From assembly GCA_029215795.1 (NCBI GenBank), contig JARDYH010000002.1, forward strand, positions 8,673,001-8,737,000: a stretch of 64,000 nt of DNA, written 5' to 3'. This document shows positions 53,576-64,000 of this stretch, in pieces. Under the pieces are notes generated by a model. It saw nothing but the letters and a program-made list of their open reading frames with translations, was not told where the DNA came from and searched no databases. Position 1 is the stretch's first letter. Each line of letters starts with the position of its first letter. Made by a program: the position numbers and the translations under genes. The stretch is from Anniella stebbinsi. Its lineage: Eukaryota > Chordata > Lepidosauria > Squamata > Anniellidae.

Positions 53576-56384
53576 GGAAGAGAAGATCGAAACACATTCC
53601 CTGCATTTTCTCCTTCAGTGACTGAAGGATGAGTCCAGATTGGCCTCCAGCCTTGCCATATTGTAGTTCTTCAGAGTCAAGGTGTACAGCCTCCTAGAGG
53701 CCTTTGGTCCTCTGGCCAAAAGATCAGGCCAGAATATCCTTCCATTCAGCTCTCTCGTCCCAGGACGACTGTCAGTGGAGGCATCCTGAGGTCTAAATCA
53801 ATTCAGAATGGCTCAGATGAAATTATTTATTTCCCAATTTTGCCCAGCTTAGAGCGTCGTCACACAGGGGAAGATCGTGCTTGCTTCCCGTCACTTCTCC
53901 GCATTTGTCCCTCATTACTTCCTCTTTTGAAAGAGGAAGTAAACAACTTGCACGTATCCCTTTCAGTGGGCCATTTTGATCCCGCTGCTTCTACACACAG
54001 CAGGAGATAGCGGCAACTTCCATCTTTAAAAAGAAGTTGGACTTATTGGGCCTGGGGGTTTTTTTGCCATGGGAAAAAGGTTAGAAGGGGTGGGAGGCAT
54101 GCAAGAGACAGCCAACATCATGAGAGGGACCCGTGAAAATCTGTGAGTGTCCAGTAACGAGCATTTCAATAAAACACTTGTCTGATGAAGCTCTTATTCT
54201 GAGCCAATCCAATGTTAACTTTGGGGAGCAAAGCCATGGGGTGCGGTTGGAGATTTGGGCTCTGCTTCAGGCAGCAACATGTTTTGGACTGGCAACCTGA
54301 AAGAGCGCACACATCATCAGTGTCCTGCCACTTGGTGGGCACATTGCTAATTATTTTATAAAGTCCTGTATTTCCCTGGAATGGAAATTCTTGTTGCTTA
54401 GAGTTGCTGTTGGAGGGTGGATGGGGAGCCCCGCGAAAGGCATCATTTCTCAAATGTCTCAATTGCCTAGGAAACTCGGAAATGATGGGTATGAACTGCA
54501 GAAGGGTAATACAGCATGACGATTAAAGGTGAATGTGTTTGTTTTCAGCTCCGATAGCAACCACCAATTCAGATAATGTAGTATTCCATTTAAATTTATT
54601 GTGAGGAATAAAAGAAGGGAACGAGCAATGGTGCTACATAATGGGGTTCTTCATGCTTTAAAGCAGGTTTGGGTATTTCACTTACCTAAGAGTGCGGAGA
54701 GGAAGGGGGTGGAAATTAAAACAAATTGAGACAATGGATTTTTAAATGACTCCCTGTAAATAATTCCAACTCTGTTTCCCTGGGTATCTTTTAGTCCCCG
54801 TCTTTCATGGGGGGCTTGGGGAGAAAAGAGGCATCAGTGCAGAATGATGTTGTGGATTGATGTGGGAAGGGGAAGCCCCATTCAGTTAGGTTTTCAGTGT
54901 ATGGAGTGCTCCATCACACCAGCAATTTATTGCACGCTCACCATGCCTGGGATGTGGTTTTGCAGTACGGTACTCACATGACGTTGTCCCTGTCCTGCAC
55001 TCATCTTGCCTCTTTCCCCCCCCCCTTGTTGTTTTATTTTGGTGAGGGGAAAGTCTGGATTATTTCCCCCCTCTTTTTCCTTTGTTGGGGGCATGTGCTG
55101 ATGGAGTCTTGCTGATGAAAGGGGAGGGCGGGGCGGTTCTCCTCCTCCAGCACATCGTTGTACGGACTTGTGCTTAGTCGGTTGAATGGAATTTTTACTG
55201 CTCCAACCCCTCTGCATTGCCCACAGAAACGGAGCCCAGATGAAACCTTGAGTCAGTAAATTGCTAGACAACAAAGCCAGACTGAGGGGTGGGGAGAAGA
55301 GCCCACGCCCATCAGAGTACCACAACCAATGAACTGGAGGAAGAAGGAGAAGGGGTGGGGTGGAGTGGAGTGGAAGAGCAAACAAGCGCAAAACCACGTG
55401 AAAGGGGCTGTGTGTGATGGAGCCCTTGACATTCTTATGAAACGGAGGTAAAAAATGTGGGGGCAAACCAGATGGGGAAAAAAAAATAGGTGTGGTGGAG
55501 CCCTGAATCTCAAAACAAAATGACTTCTTGTCGATTATGCAACAGAGGATCATTGTTAAGTGCAATGTAGAAGGTTCCAGATAGGGACTGGCAAACATGT
55601 AGTGTTCAAGCTCATTGGGACTCTCCAAATTCCTCCTTGAAGCTCAGTTCAACTTGTTCAGATTCCTATGCATTTTATTATGTTCTTATCAGAAAAGGAG
55701 ACCAACAAAATCCTCACCTATCCCTACCTTGGAGTTCATACCAGTCAGAGTCGAGAGTACTGAGCCAATGGCCCCAAGGATCTGGCTCAGTAGACTGCAG
55801 TTTCTTAAGTTCTCAGAACATAAAATGCCTAAAAGAAAAAAAGAAGAAGAAAACAGGGTGGGGGGGGGGAAAGGGAGATACAGGTCCTGGAAAAGGGCTA
55901 TGTTGTATATTATGATTTGGCTTGAGGAAACATAGGGGTCAAGGCATGTGAAAAGGGGTCAAACTTAAGCAGGCTAGGCTTGGGATCTAACAAAGCAGTG
56001 GTTTAAAAAATCTATTAGGGAAACCTCACACTGGATTTAAGGATTGGGAAAGATCTGGATGATATTAACAAAGAGATAGCGTAGGCTGACCTACATGGGG
56101 AGAGCAGTACCACAGCCCTGCAGAGTGTCCCAGGGAGCATAAGATTCTTCAGAGCCCCTCCCCTCAGGCCATAGACTCTGCTATGACCTCAGAAGGGGGA
56201 CTCAGGAATCCTATCCGTCCCTCTGCTTCCTTGCAGCCACCATGGAAATAACCATGACACCTGCATTATGAGGTTATGAATATGACCTCAGAGGACCTTG
56301 GGGAGGTCTTCAAGGGTGTTTTGGTGATCAGGGGAGGAGAGACCAGGATATGAGAAATCCTATGGTCTCTCCAACATATTCTCG
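53576..56384. other. Non-coding DNA, mostly unrecognised
   Basis: A perfect 13-bp stem, TTACTTCCTCTTT against AAAGAGGAAGTAA, lies at 53915-53942 with a 2-base loop, inside what may be an old foldback element (53850-54010). The 233-codon minus-strand frame at 54927-55628 is rich in proline and low-complexity residues and has no recognisable domain. Confidence 0.5.
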
Positions 56385-56652
56385 ATCATCCCAGAGTGCA
56401 GGACATGGAATAATGGGCACAAGTTACAGGAAGCCAGATATCAGCTAGACTTCAGGAAAATCTTCCTGACTGTTAGAGCAGTTTGACAATGGAACCATTT
56501 ACCTAGGGAAGTCATGGGCTCTCCTGCACTAGAGGCATTCAAGAGGCAGCTGGACAGCCATCTTGGGTATGCTTTAAGGTAAATTCCTGCATTGAGCAGG
56601 GGGGTTGGACTCGATGGTCTTATAGGCCCTTTCCAACTCTACTATGATTCAT
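56385..56652 (+). pseudogene. CR1-type LINE 3' end
   Basis: The segment is the CR1 ORF2 tail and 3' UTR in plus orientation (CTTCCTGACTGTTAGAGCAG, GGCAGCTGGACAGCCATCTT, TTGGACTCGATGGTCTTATA), ending CCAACTCTACTATGATTC in CR1 fashion. It is a short 5'-truncated copy with a degraded frame. Confidence 0.85.
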
Positions 56653-57139
56653 CCTTGGCCCTGCCAGTATGCTTCCATTAGGGGGAAAAACAACAACAAA
56701 CAAACAAACAAAGAAACAGGAATGGAGAGGAGAAAATTGTTTCCATCATTCCTCCCACCATGCCAGCAGCAGCTCAGTAGGTTACTGGATAGTCAAAAGC
56801 CTCTGAGATTGGACACTTCTGTGCAATGAGGGTACAGCCCATGGGATCATGTCTTTAATGTTCCAAACTAATTAGCTAGAACTTTGGCTGTCATTCTCAA
56901 GTGGTTAAACTAATGTGTCTTTTGTCTATACTGTCTTTCTGCCTCCCTTCCTTATTTTCATCTTGGTTACATGGAAAGTTTGACTTTATGTCATGTTTTC
57001 TCAAACAAAACAAAGGAGTTGTAATGTAATGAATGAGGTGAAATCCAAAGTCAATTATTAAAATGTTTCTACAAGAAATTAATCCAACTTGACATACATT
57101 TTCTCCATCAAGAGCCTTCATGAATCCCAGCCCTCCCCA
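56653..57139. other. Anonymous non-coding DNA
   Basis: An (AAAC)n tract lies near 56690-56715. No gene is recognised. Confidence 0.5.
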
Positions 57140-57255
57140 ATTCTGCTGCCTCTCAGATGTTCTGGACCTCAGTTTCCATCAGCTCCAGCCAGAATGGCCA
57201 AAGGTCAGGACTTCTGGGAGCTGTAGTCCAAAATATCCAGAGGGCCCTTGGTTGG
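57140..57255. repeat. Foldback repeat (GGACTACA...CAGCCAGNATGGCC family)
   Basis: CTCAGTTTCCATCAGCTCCA with GCCAGAATGGCCAAAGG is followed by the inverse arm GGAGCTGTAGTCCAAAATAT. This is a widespread reptile palindromic repeat. A diverged copy lies at 31400-31530. Confidence 0.65.
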
Positions 57256-57787
57256 ATAAGGTGAGCATTCGGTGCTAGTACTCTGGCTCCTTTACTGTCA
57301 TTGTGAGCAAAGGTATCAGTACAGGTAGGCAAGAGAGGCTAAGGGCACAGATTTTCTTGGGGTAGTGAATCCAGGCTGGGTTTTAGTCAGAATCAGCTAG
57401 AACTCTAAAGAAACTAACCAAGGTCTTGAGCCCTATCCCCAAAACTAGGTTCAGCACCTTGGACAACTCCTTCAAAGTTCCTACTGGTTCTGCTTAAAAC
57501 CCAGGATGGAATCACAAACCCACCGAAATCAGAGCCACCAGCCTCCGCTGGTTGTAGGGTTACATTTTGGCTGTGCAGAAAGGTCTTGACGGAGAACATT
57601 GAGATTGAAATTGGTAGGCAGCAGAGAAATGAGCAGCTGAAATTGGGTAAAATGGGGGGAGACAAAAGTTGCCAAAAAAAATTAGAAGAGGTCCTTCCCA
57701 TTTTGCAGCAGTGGCTTCTTCCTAGTGTATTTAAATAATACCAGCACACACCACAGGACATCTTGGAATTATGCTGTCATCTGGCAT
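57256..57787. other. Anonymous non-coding DNA
   Basis: No gene or recognised repeat. Confidence 0.5.
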
Positions 57788-58354
57788 ATAAAGGCAGTGT
57801 GGTTTAGCAGAGTGTTGGACTGGGACCAGAAATCTGGGTTCTAAACCCCACTTGGGTAGGGTGACCATATTTGGGAAACCAAAAAAGAGGACACCGGGGG
57901 GGGGGCAGGAAAACAGCTTCCCAGGGCCTCTGGAAAGCACATCATTCACCCTCCGCCACCTTAAAGGCCCCACTGCTCCAATCGGAGCCTTTTTTATAAT
58001 GTCCAGGAATGACACACTTTCCCCTTTAAGACCATGATTGGAGCAGTGAGGGGACAATGACGCACCTCCAGAAAGTGTGTCATTTACTCCCACCCTGCTA
58101 AAGGGGAAAGCATGTCTTTCCAGGACATTATAGAAAATTTCAGAAAATCCCCCCTGATACCCAGGATAGAACAAAAACCAGGACAAATCCGGGGAAATCC
58201 TGACAGTTGGTCACCCTACACTTGGGTGATTTTAGGCCAGTCACAGACTCTTGGCTTAACCTGTCTCAAAGGGTTGTGGTGAGGATAAAATGGAAAGGAG
58301 GAGGACCACACAAGAGAGAAAAGGTGTGTTTTCAGTATAATAATAAATAAAAAA
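57788..58354 (+). mobile_element. tRNA-derived SINE split by a DNA element
   Basis: The head reads CAGTGTGGTTTAGCAGAGTG and TTGGACTGGGACCAG, then box-B-like GGTTCTAAACCCC. After the insertion the body continues GGTGATTTTAGGCCAGTCAC and GGGTTGTGGTGAGGATAAAA, with an AATAAATAA tail near 58340. It is the same family as 18026-18277. A part of the body just before the insertion is missing. Confidence 0.85.
57857..58218. mobile_element. TAGGGTGACC-ended element with unrelated interior (362 bp)
   Basis: The ends are TAGGGTGACCATATTTGGG and GTTGGTCACCCTA, flanked by a perfect 8-bp duplication CACTTGGG (57849-57856 and 58219-58226). The interior differs from the palindromic MITE family: it has inverted GGTGGCGG...CTTTAAGG type words, ATAATGTCCAGGAATGACAC and its inverse GACATTATAG, and CTCCAATCGGAGCC against GATTGGAGCAG. 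Confidence 0.9.
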
Positions 58355-58921
58355 GTATGAACACTGTGGAGTATTTTGAAGGGAAATGGTCACTTTTTGC
58401 CTTCAAAGAATAATGTCCGCCAAGAGGACTTTCTCCACTGCCAGCTGTGATTGTGAGGAATGAGAGTAAAAAGTAAAGGAAATTTAAGATGCTGCTGTTA
58501 CCACAAAATGGTAAGAAGAACCTCCCTAAAACGTGTAGCAATTTTCTCACACCCCTAAAAATGCCCCATTCAATTCATGCTTATTCCAAATCAATACTCA
58601 ATACAAAAGGTTGCAATAAACTGTATACACACAGCCATTAGCAGACACTAATAGAACTGGCAGAAATGTTTCCAGATCCAGGCTTTGAAATGAATGCTGA
58701 GGACTTGTAAAAGCCAACATTGAATGAGGGGAAGAATTTTGGGAAACTCCCAGTTCTCTCTAATTGATTATTTGCAATACGATGTTGAATGTAACATCAT
58801 TTTAATCTTTAAATACAAAGAATACTGCATATTTCAGTCACGCAATGGACAATTATGTCTAAAACAAGGAAGAGTTTGCCCAAATCTCAAACCTCTGGTA
58901 ACTCAGAAAGCCACATTGTGA

Positions 58922-58965
<44 letters not shown>

Positions 58966-59418
58966 AAATTATGGGGTACCTTCATTATTTTAAGTATGGG
59001 TAGTATTTCTATTTTAATAGTAGAATTATTACTGAGGGTTTAAACATGGTATGTCCCTCCTTGGATACCTTCTTGATGTAGAAGAGTAGGGTCAAGCACA
59101 AGTAAATGGCTGGCAGTGTCTCAAGAGGATATTCATAAATACATCACGTAAGGTTGGCTTGATTTAGCGTGGTTAAGCTAACTGCAAAGCTATTTGCTGA
59201 ATCAACTGAGAGAAATAAAGGAGAATAGTCTCTTGCATTCACAAAGAACAATTGAGGACTCCTTCATTTCACAGGCCTGAGGGCGCAACCTGCACTTAGA
59301 GGGAAAAGTCTGTTGTGTGGATGAACTGAGAAATGATAGACCTGGCTTCTGAACCAACCTACTGGAATGTTTTGGACTTCAGATGTTTGTCTCTAGGACG
59401 TACCTCTAAGGACTTGAA

Positions 59419-59452
<34 letters not shown>

Positions 59453-60589
59453 CAATTTCTTGAGAAATTCCACCAGTTTTCCTAATATTCTTTGATTACC
59501 CTAAAAAATTCTCAGACATTTCATTTGGAGGAAGACCATATCTGGTTCAAGGGTTGCTTTAGGAAACATTTTGGTAACAATTCTACTCCAGACACTTGCT
59601 TTGTAACTGAGATAAAATAGATTTTAGCTCTTTTAGCTCTTCAGACTGTATGCTCAATGTGGCCCATCTGGAGGTGTAGACAACTAGAATCCAATTACAT
59701 CTGAGTGGGGCAAAAGTGTTAGGTTGCATTCCATATATACCCACCTTTCTTCCATCCCGGAATTCAAGGTGGTCTACATGGGGTTTCAAGAGGTTGCCCA
59801 TCTAAGCTCTGACCAGCTCCAGATTGCTTAGCTTCAACAATTATGGACCCTCAAACCATGAGCTATAAATTGCTACTACTCATGATGGCTATATTATAGT
59901 TCTGATATAATGTCTTCCACATGTTTTGACCATTCTCATTCAATTTGATTGATAAGAAAAGGTTTTCAAAAATAAATTCAAAGGAGAAAAGAAATTCAGG
60001 GAAATGTCCTTGGGTTGGGTTCAGTGTTGTTCTGTTTACCTTACTTATGAGGTGGTTGGGAAGTGTGGGTCTTTCATTGTCCAGTCATCTCTCAGGCAGG
60101 CTGCAGCCTCCCTGGCTTCCTACATTTAAAGCCCAGGGGAAGACATCATGAGGTAATTTCTCCCAAAGAGCTTTATTAGGATCAGGAAGTGTAGGCAGCA
60201 ATGAAGAAATGTATAACAGAAAGGGGGAAAAACCATACACATTGTACCTTTGGCCACTCCCAAAGTTTCTCCATCATTTGGGGGGGGGCCCTCCCCCGCA
60301 ATGTGACCTCCACAATATCCTTGGTTGTCACAAGGTATGGGGCATGGTGAAGGATGCAAAATGGAGGCTAAGCTGCCCACACATTTGCTGCTGTTGCCAC
60401 TTGCAGTACAAAACCAAAAAAATCCTGAAGAAAAGAAAGAAGTTGTGCTACAGCCACTGCATATGGTGAGCACCATCTCTGAGATGCTGTTTGATAATGC
60501 CTCCAATCCCTAGTGACATTTCATGAAATTGCCCTCCCAATTTCTCTGTCTCTAAATAGGGTGGAGAATTATCTCCAGGGTCACTGGCA
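58355..60589. other. Non-coding DNA with simple repeats
   Basis: An (AAT)n array lies at 58921-58964 and a (CA)n tract at 59425-59451. A degraded trace of the dispersed GCTGGATCAGACC repeat may lie near 59870. No gene is recognised. Confidence 0.5.
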
Positions 60590-60756
60590 GTACACCTTTG
60601 AATACCAATTGCTGGAGAATTGGGGCAGAAGGGGGGTGATGCACTCATGTCCCACTTGTGGGTTTCCTGCAGGCATCTGCTTGGCTACTGTGTGAACAGA
60701 ATGCTGGGCTAGAGAGGCCTTTGGTCTGATCTAGCATGGCTTTTCTTGTGTTCTTG
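60590..60756 (+). repeat. Dispersed GCTGGATCAGACC repeat, 3' part
   Basis: AATTGCTGGAGAATTGGGGC, GATGCACTCATGTCCCACTT and ATCTAGCATGGCTTTTCTTG follow the order seen at 24.7 and 38.2 kb. Confidence 0.65.
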
Positions 60757-60805
60757 AGAAAACACTATTAAATGGGATCTTTGCCTCTATCCTTCACGAC
60801 TGAAA

Positions 60806-60900
60806 AGATGTAGTGTAGTGGCTAAGAGACTGAATCAGGAAATAGGAAGACTCTGGTTTGAATCTATTGTCTTGAACTTATTGGTGGCCTTAGGTGAGCC
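60806..60900 (+). mobile_element. SINE fragment cut off by a CR1 3' end
   Basis: GATGTAGTGTAGTGGCTAAG with a box-B-like GGTTTGAATCTATTG and GGTGGCCTTAGGTGAGCCTC is the head and start of the body of the tRNA-derived SINE. The CR1 3' end begins immediately after. Confidence 0.7.
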
Positions 60901-61684
60901 TCACAGAATCATAGAATAGTACAGTTGGAAGGGGCCTATACGGCTATAGAGTCCAACCCCTGCTCAATGCAGGAATCCACCTTTAAAACATACCTGAAAG
61001 ATGGCTGTCCAGCTGCCTCTTGAATGCCTCTAGTATGGGAGAGCCCAGGACCTCCCTAGGTCATTGATTCCATTGTTATACTACTCTAGCAGTCAGAAGG
61101 TTTTTCCTAGGCTGACCATCTGAAAAGGAGGACAGGGCTCATATAACTTTAACAGTTGTAGAGAAAAGGGAATTTCAATCAGTGTCATTTGTATGCAATT
61201 AGTTCCTGGTGATATTCCCTCTTCATCACAACAGTTAAAGTTGCAGAGCCCTGCCTTCTTTTGTATATGGTCACTCTAGTATAGTGCCTGCAACTTTAAC
61301 AGTTGTGATGAAGAGGGAATTTCACCAGGAACTAATTGCATATAAATGACACCTGCTGAAATTCCCTTTTCTCTACAACTGTTAAAGTTATATGAGCCCT
61401 GTCCTCCTTTTCAGATGGTCAGCCTAGTTTTTCCTGATGTCCAGCGGGAATCTGGCTTCCTGTCACTTGAGCCCATTATTTCGTGTCCTGCACTCTGGGA
61501 TGATCGAGAAGAGATCCTGGCCCTCCTCTGTGTGAGAACCTTTCAAGTATTCTAAGAGCATTATCATGTCTCCCTTCTCTTCTCCAGGCTAAACATGCCC
61601 AGTTCTTTCAGTCTCTCCTCATAGAGCTTTGTTTCCAGACCCTGATCACCCTCGTTGCCCTCCTCTCTCTCTCTCTCTCTCTCT
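60901..61684 (-). pseudogene. CR1-type LINE 3' end, split by MITE
   Basis: The plus strand shows the inverse of the CR1 end (CAGAATCATAGAATAGTACA, GTTGGAAGGGGCCTATACGG), then the ORF2 C-terminal part, which on the minus strand reads ETKLYEERLKELGMFSLEKR. The MITE at 61108-61426 interrupts it. It ends in a (CT)n tract at 61661-61684. Confidence 0.88.
61108..61426. mobile_element. Palindromic MITE, TAGGSTGACC family (subfamily A), full length
   Basis: The ends are TAGGCTGACCATCTG and CAGATGGTCAGCCTA. A perfect 8-bp duplication, GTTTTTCC, lies at 61100-61107 and 61427-61434. Length is 319 bp. It is inserted in the CR1 3' end. Confidence 0.95.
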
Positions 61685-63787
61685 GCCCTAGTCCCCCCAC
61701 ACGGAAGAACGATACAACAATACTCAATTACCTTTATGGTGATGTTGTAACTAGATAATGCATGTAGAACACCATAGAAAATCGGAAGGGTGATTGTAAT
61801 GGCCAAGAGAGGGGGCAAATATCTTTAAAAGGTATGGGAAACTGGATTTCCTGCTTCCAGTGCAATCCTATACATGGCTACTCAGAAATTATATCGAATT
61901 GAGTTCAGTAAGGCTTACTCCCAGAGATGTGTGTACAGGAGCACAGCCTAAGAAAATAAAATAAAGAGCAGACTGACATGAATTGATAAACATATTTGTG
62001 TTGGGATGGAATGAATGAAAGTAGCATTTTATTCTTGTCTTACATACATGGCACAACATACAGAGCTGGCACAAAAGACATACAACTCCTCCGACACCAT
62101 GCTTGGTCCCAAATCACTTCTATTGAATGTACAACATCATTAACAAATTGGTTATTGAGTTACAACAGATTTCCAAACATGAATAAGCTCCCATTCAAGG
62201 TAATCGGGTTTTTTTTTAATCTACTTAGACAAACATTATTTTACATGTTTAATACAGGACATTATCCTTAACAGATTTCAATATATTCACATTAAGAACC
62301 AAATACTTTATAAAACAGCAATCCTTTTTTTTCTTCGTCTCTTAAAGGCATGATCACATTTATGTCAATCCCATCTGGCTCCTGGATGGGTTAAGAACTG
62401 GACGTTGCAAGACAAACGTTTCTTAAGATCTAAAAAAAGGACCCTATTTACAATTTGCCCAGTGTAAAAGAATTGTTCGTCCCGACCCGATAACTGTCAT
62501 TCCACCAGTAGGAAAATTATCCCTCAGACTATCTAAAGCAGTCTTTTAGATATTGCCCACTGGCGGGCAAAATGACAGATTGTCACAACCCTAGATTTTA
62601 TTGAAAACAAAGAAAGCAAGGCATATTTTTGAAGTGAGAGTTTAGGACCCACCAGGGACTAGGCTATCATCAGACAATATAACTAGGGGTTTTATGCTAG
62701 CTAAGGGTTAGACCAGAGATTTTCAAACATTCTCCCTCCAGGGAGCCCTATTTGCACAGGGGATTCTGGGGTATGTTCTAAATCATACCTTCAATCAACA
62801 TGGGGCTTCTGGCCAGACCTGTTCAGTTCCTCACCATCACTATGGATGGACTTTGATTCCCCACCGCCACCCAACGAATTGTAAGAGAAAATTGCTGATG
62901 ACATGCAATGTTCAGGGAAGCTTGTCCACTATATTCCATTCAAAATGAGGAAAGGTATCTGGCTTTATGATTTAATCTTTTGTTTAAGTTTATATTAGAT
63001 GTCATTTCTCTCTTAAATTCTTAGGAGTTTTATTTTCCATGTGAGCATTTATTGGTTGTTTCACCTATTCAACTTAGCGGACTATTCATGGATTAATATA
63101 TGTCTCGCTGCTAAAGCCCTTCAAAGCCTACTGGAATGTCTCTGCTGACTTCATTGGGCTTTGTGGTAACTTCTGGACTGATTGACATTAATTTCAATGG
63201 GTCTACCCTGGAGTAAGCAGTCTGAAGATTTCAAGCTTGGACAGATGCTGGCCTACAAATTGTCTAAACAAAACAAAATAGATTTGAATCTTTTATACAC
63301 ACAAGTTGCATTATTATTATTATTTTTTACATAGAGCATTTTAATAAAAAGCATGTTGTGAAAATGCCTTAGAGCTTATATAAACACTGTTATATTGAAC
63401 ACATCATTCAAAAACCTGAATAAATTACCAACACAAAAACCTGAAAGACTCCAAATGGAATTCTTTCAGTAATACTTGTTGCATATTTCACATTCAATTC
63501 TTTGCTCATCGTGTTTGGGCCAAATTATGGCTCTGAAAAAAAAATCCTACACAATCCTCCAGCAAATTTCATTGATTACAGGTTTAATCTTTCGCCCATT
63601 ACTTATGCCTTGGAATACACTGGCTGTGATCCACCATTCAGTTATGTTGAAATACTTGGATTTCAGTTGGTTGGGTCCCAATGAAGTTGATTGAAATGGT
63701 ACCATTTTCCCAAACATGTGCACCATCTTATCTTCTAGTAATGATGAAGTAACATCCCAGGAACAGAGACGTTAATAAAGAGTGTGA
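61685..63787. other. Non-coding DNA with one small foldback repeat
   Basis: Positions 61858-61955 (GTGCAATCCTATACATGGCT ... AGTAAGGCTTACTCCCAGAG) are a short palindromic repeat common in reptiles. The rest is anonymous and no exon is supported. Confidence 0.5.
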
Positions 63788-64000
63788 TTGGGGTGATCAT
63801 ATGAAAAGGAGGACAGGGTTCCTGTATCTTTAACTGTTGTAGAGAAAAGGGGATTTCAGCAGGTGTCATTTGTATGCATGCAGTAACTGGTGAAATTCCC
63901 TCTTCATCACATCAGTTCAAGCTGCAGGCGCTATACTAGAGTGACCACATACAAAAGAGGGCAAGGTTCCTGCAGATTTAACTGTTGAGATGAAGAGGGA
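63788..64000. mobile_element. Palindromic MITE, TAGGSTGACC family (subfamily A), cut by window end
   Basis: GGGGTGATCATATGAAAAGG, GGATTTCAGCAGGTGTCATT and the central GGCGCTATACTAGAGTGACC match the family. The right arm continues beyond the window. Confidence 0.88.

Noticed and set aside
54927..55628. 233-codon minus-strand frame, longest outside transposons
   Set aside because: The translation is low-complexity, proline- and phenylalanine-rich, and read from C- and T-rich DNA. I see no conserved motif. Cross-species codon conservation would be needed to revive it.

Overview
This window looks like intergenic or intronic DNA from a reptile, most likely a squamate (lizard or snake). The evidence is its repeat mix: non-LTR retrotransposons of the L2, CR1, R4/Dong and L1 types, a tRNA-derived SINE with a MIR/CORE-like body, many short palindromic DNA transposons with 8-bp target-site duplications (TSDs), and abundant (ATT)n, (ATC)n and dinucleotide tracts. 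The species cannot be named from this. I found no host protein-coding exon, rRNA or tRNA gene that I can support. Nearly every long open frame is either inside a transposon or unrecognisable.

Layout. 1-10 kb: anonymous DNA with scattered DNA elements (1070, 4113, 5743, 6772, 7935/8208, 9706). 9.96-13.26 kb: an L2-clade LINE with an unbroken 883-codon frame, inserted in an older DNA element. 13.8-15.1 kb: a hAT-like element and another member of the family the L2 landed in. 18.0-19.2 kb: SINE, LTR end and L2-like 3' end. 21.3-29.5 kb: three elements sharing TAGGG(A/C)TGTGCA ends, 8-bp TSDs and GGATC-rich subterminal DNA, of 272, 992 and 2094 bp. The largest has about 540-bp inverted ends, degenerate units of about 145 bp and a perfect 52-bp hairpin. 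30.2-30.9 kb: R4/Dong-type endonuclease fragment beside (TAA)n. 32-38 kb: L2-like 3' ends and a palindromic element at 36553. 39.2-40.1 kb: a probable solo LTR. 41-46.9 kb: L1, L2 and R4 relics. 47-51.2 kb: more palindromic elements, including a composite (50443-51189) carrying DNA copied from 36.9-37.25 kb. 50.4-53.6 kb: a rearranged CR1 with ORF1 esterase, endonuclease start and RT remnants. 56-64 kb: CR1 ends, SINEs and palindromic elements.

The genes present are all parasitic. L2 (endonuclease plus RT) and CR1 (ORF1 esterase plus ORF2) would copy themselves by target-primed reverse transcription. R4 would use a restriction-like endonuclease. The palindromic elements encode nothing and would depend on a transposase from elsewhere. 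The most unusual items are the three-member GGATC-rich hAT-like family and the composite palindromic element. Boundaries supported by TSDs are accurate to the base; other repeat boundaries are approximate.
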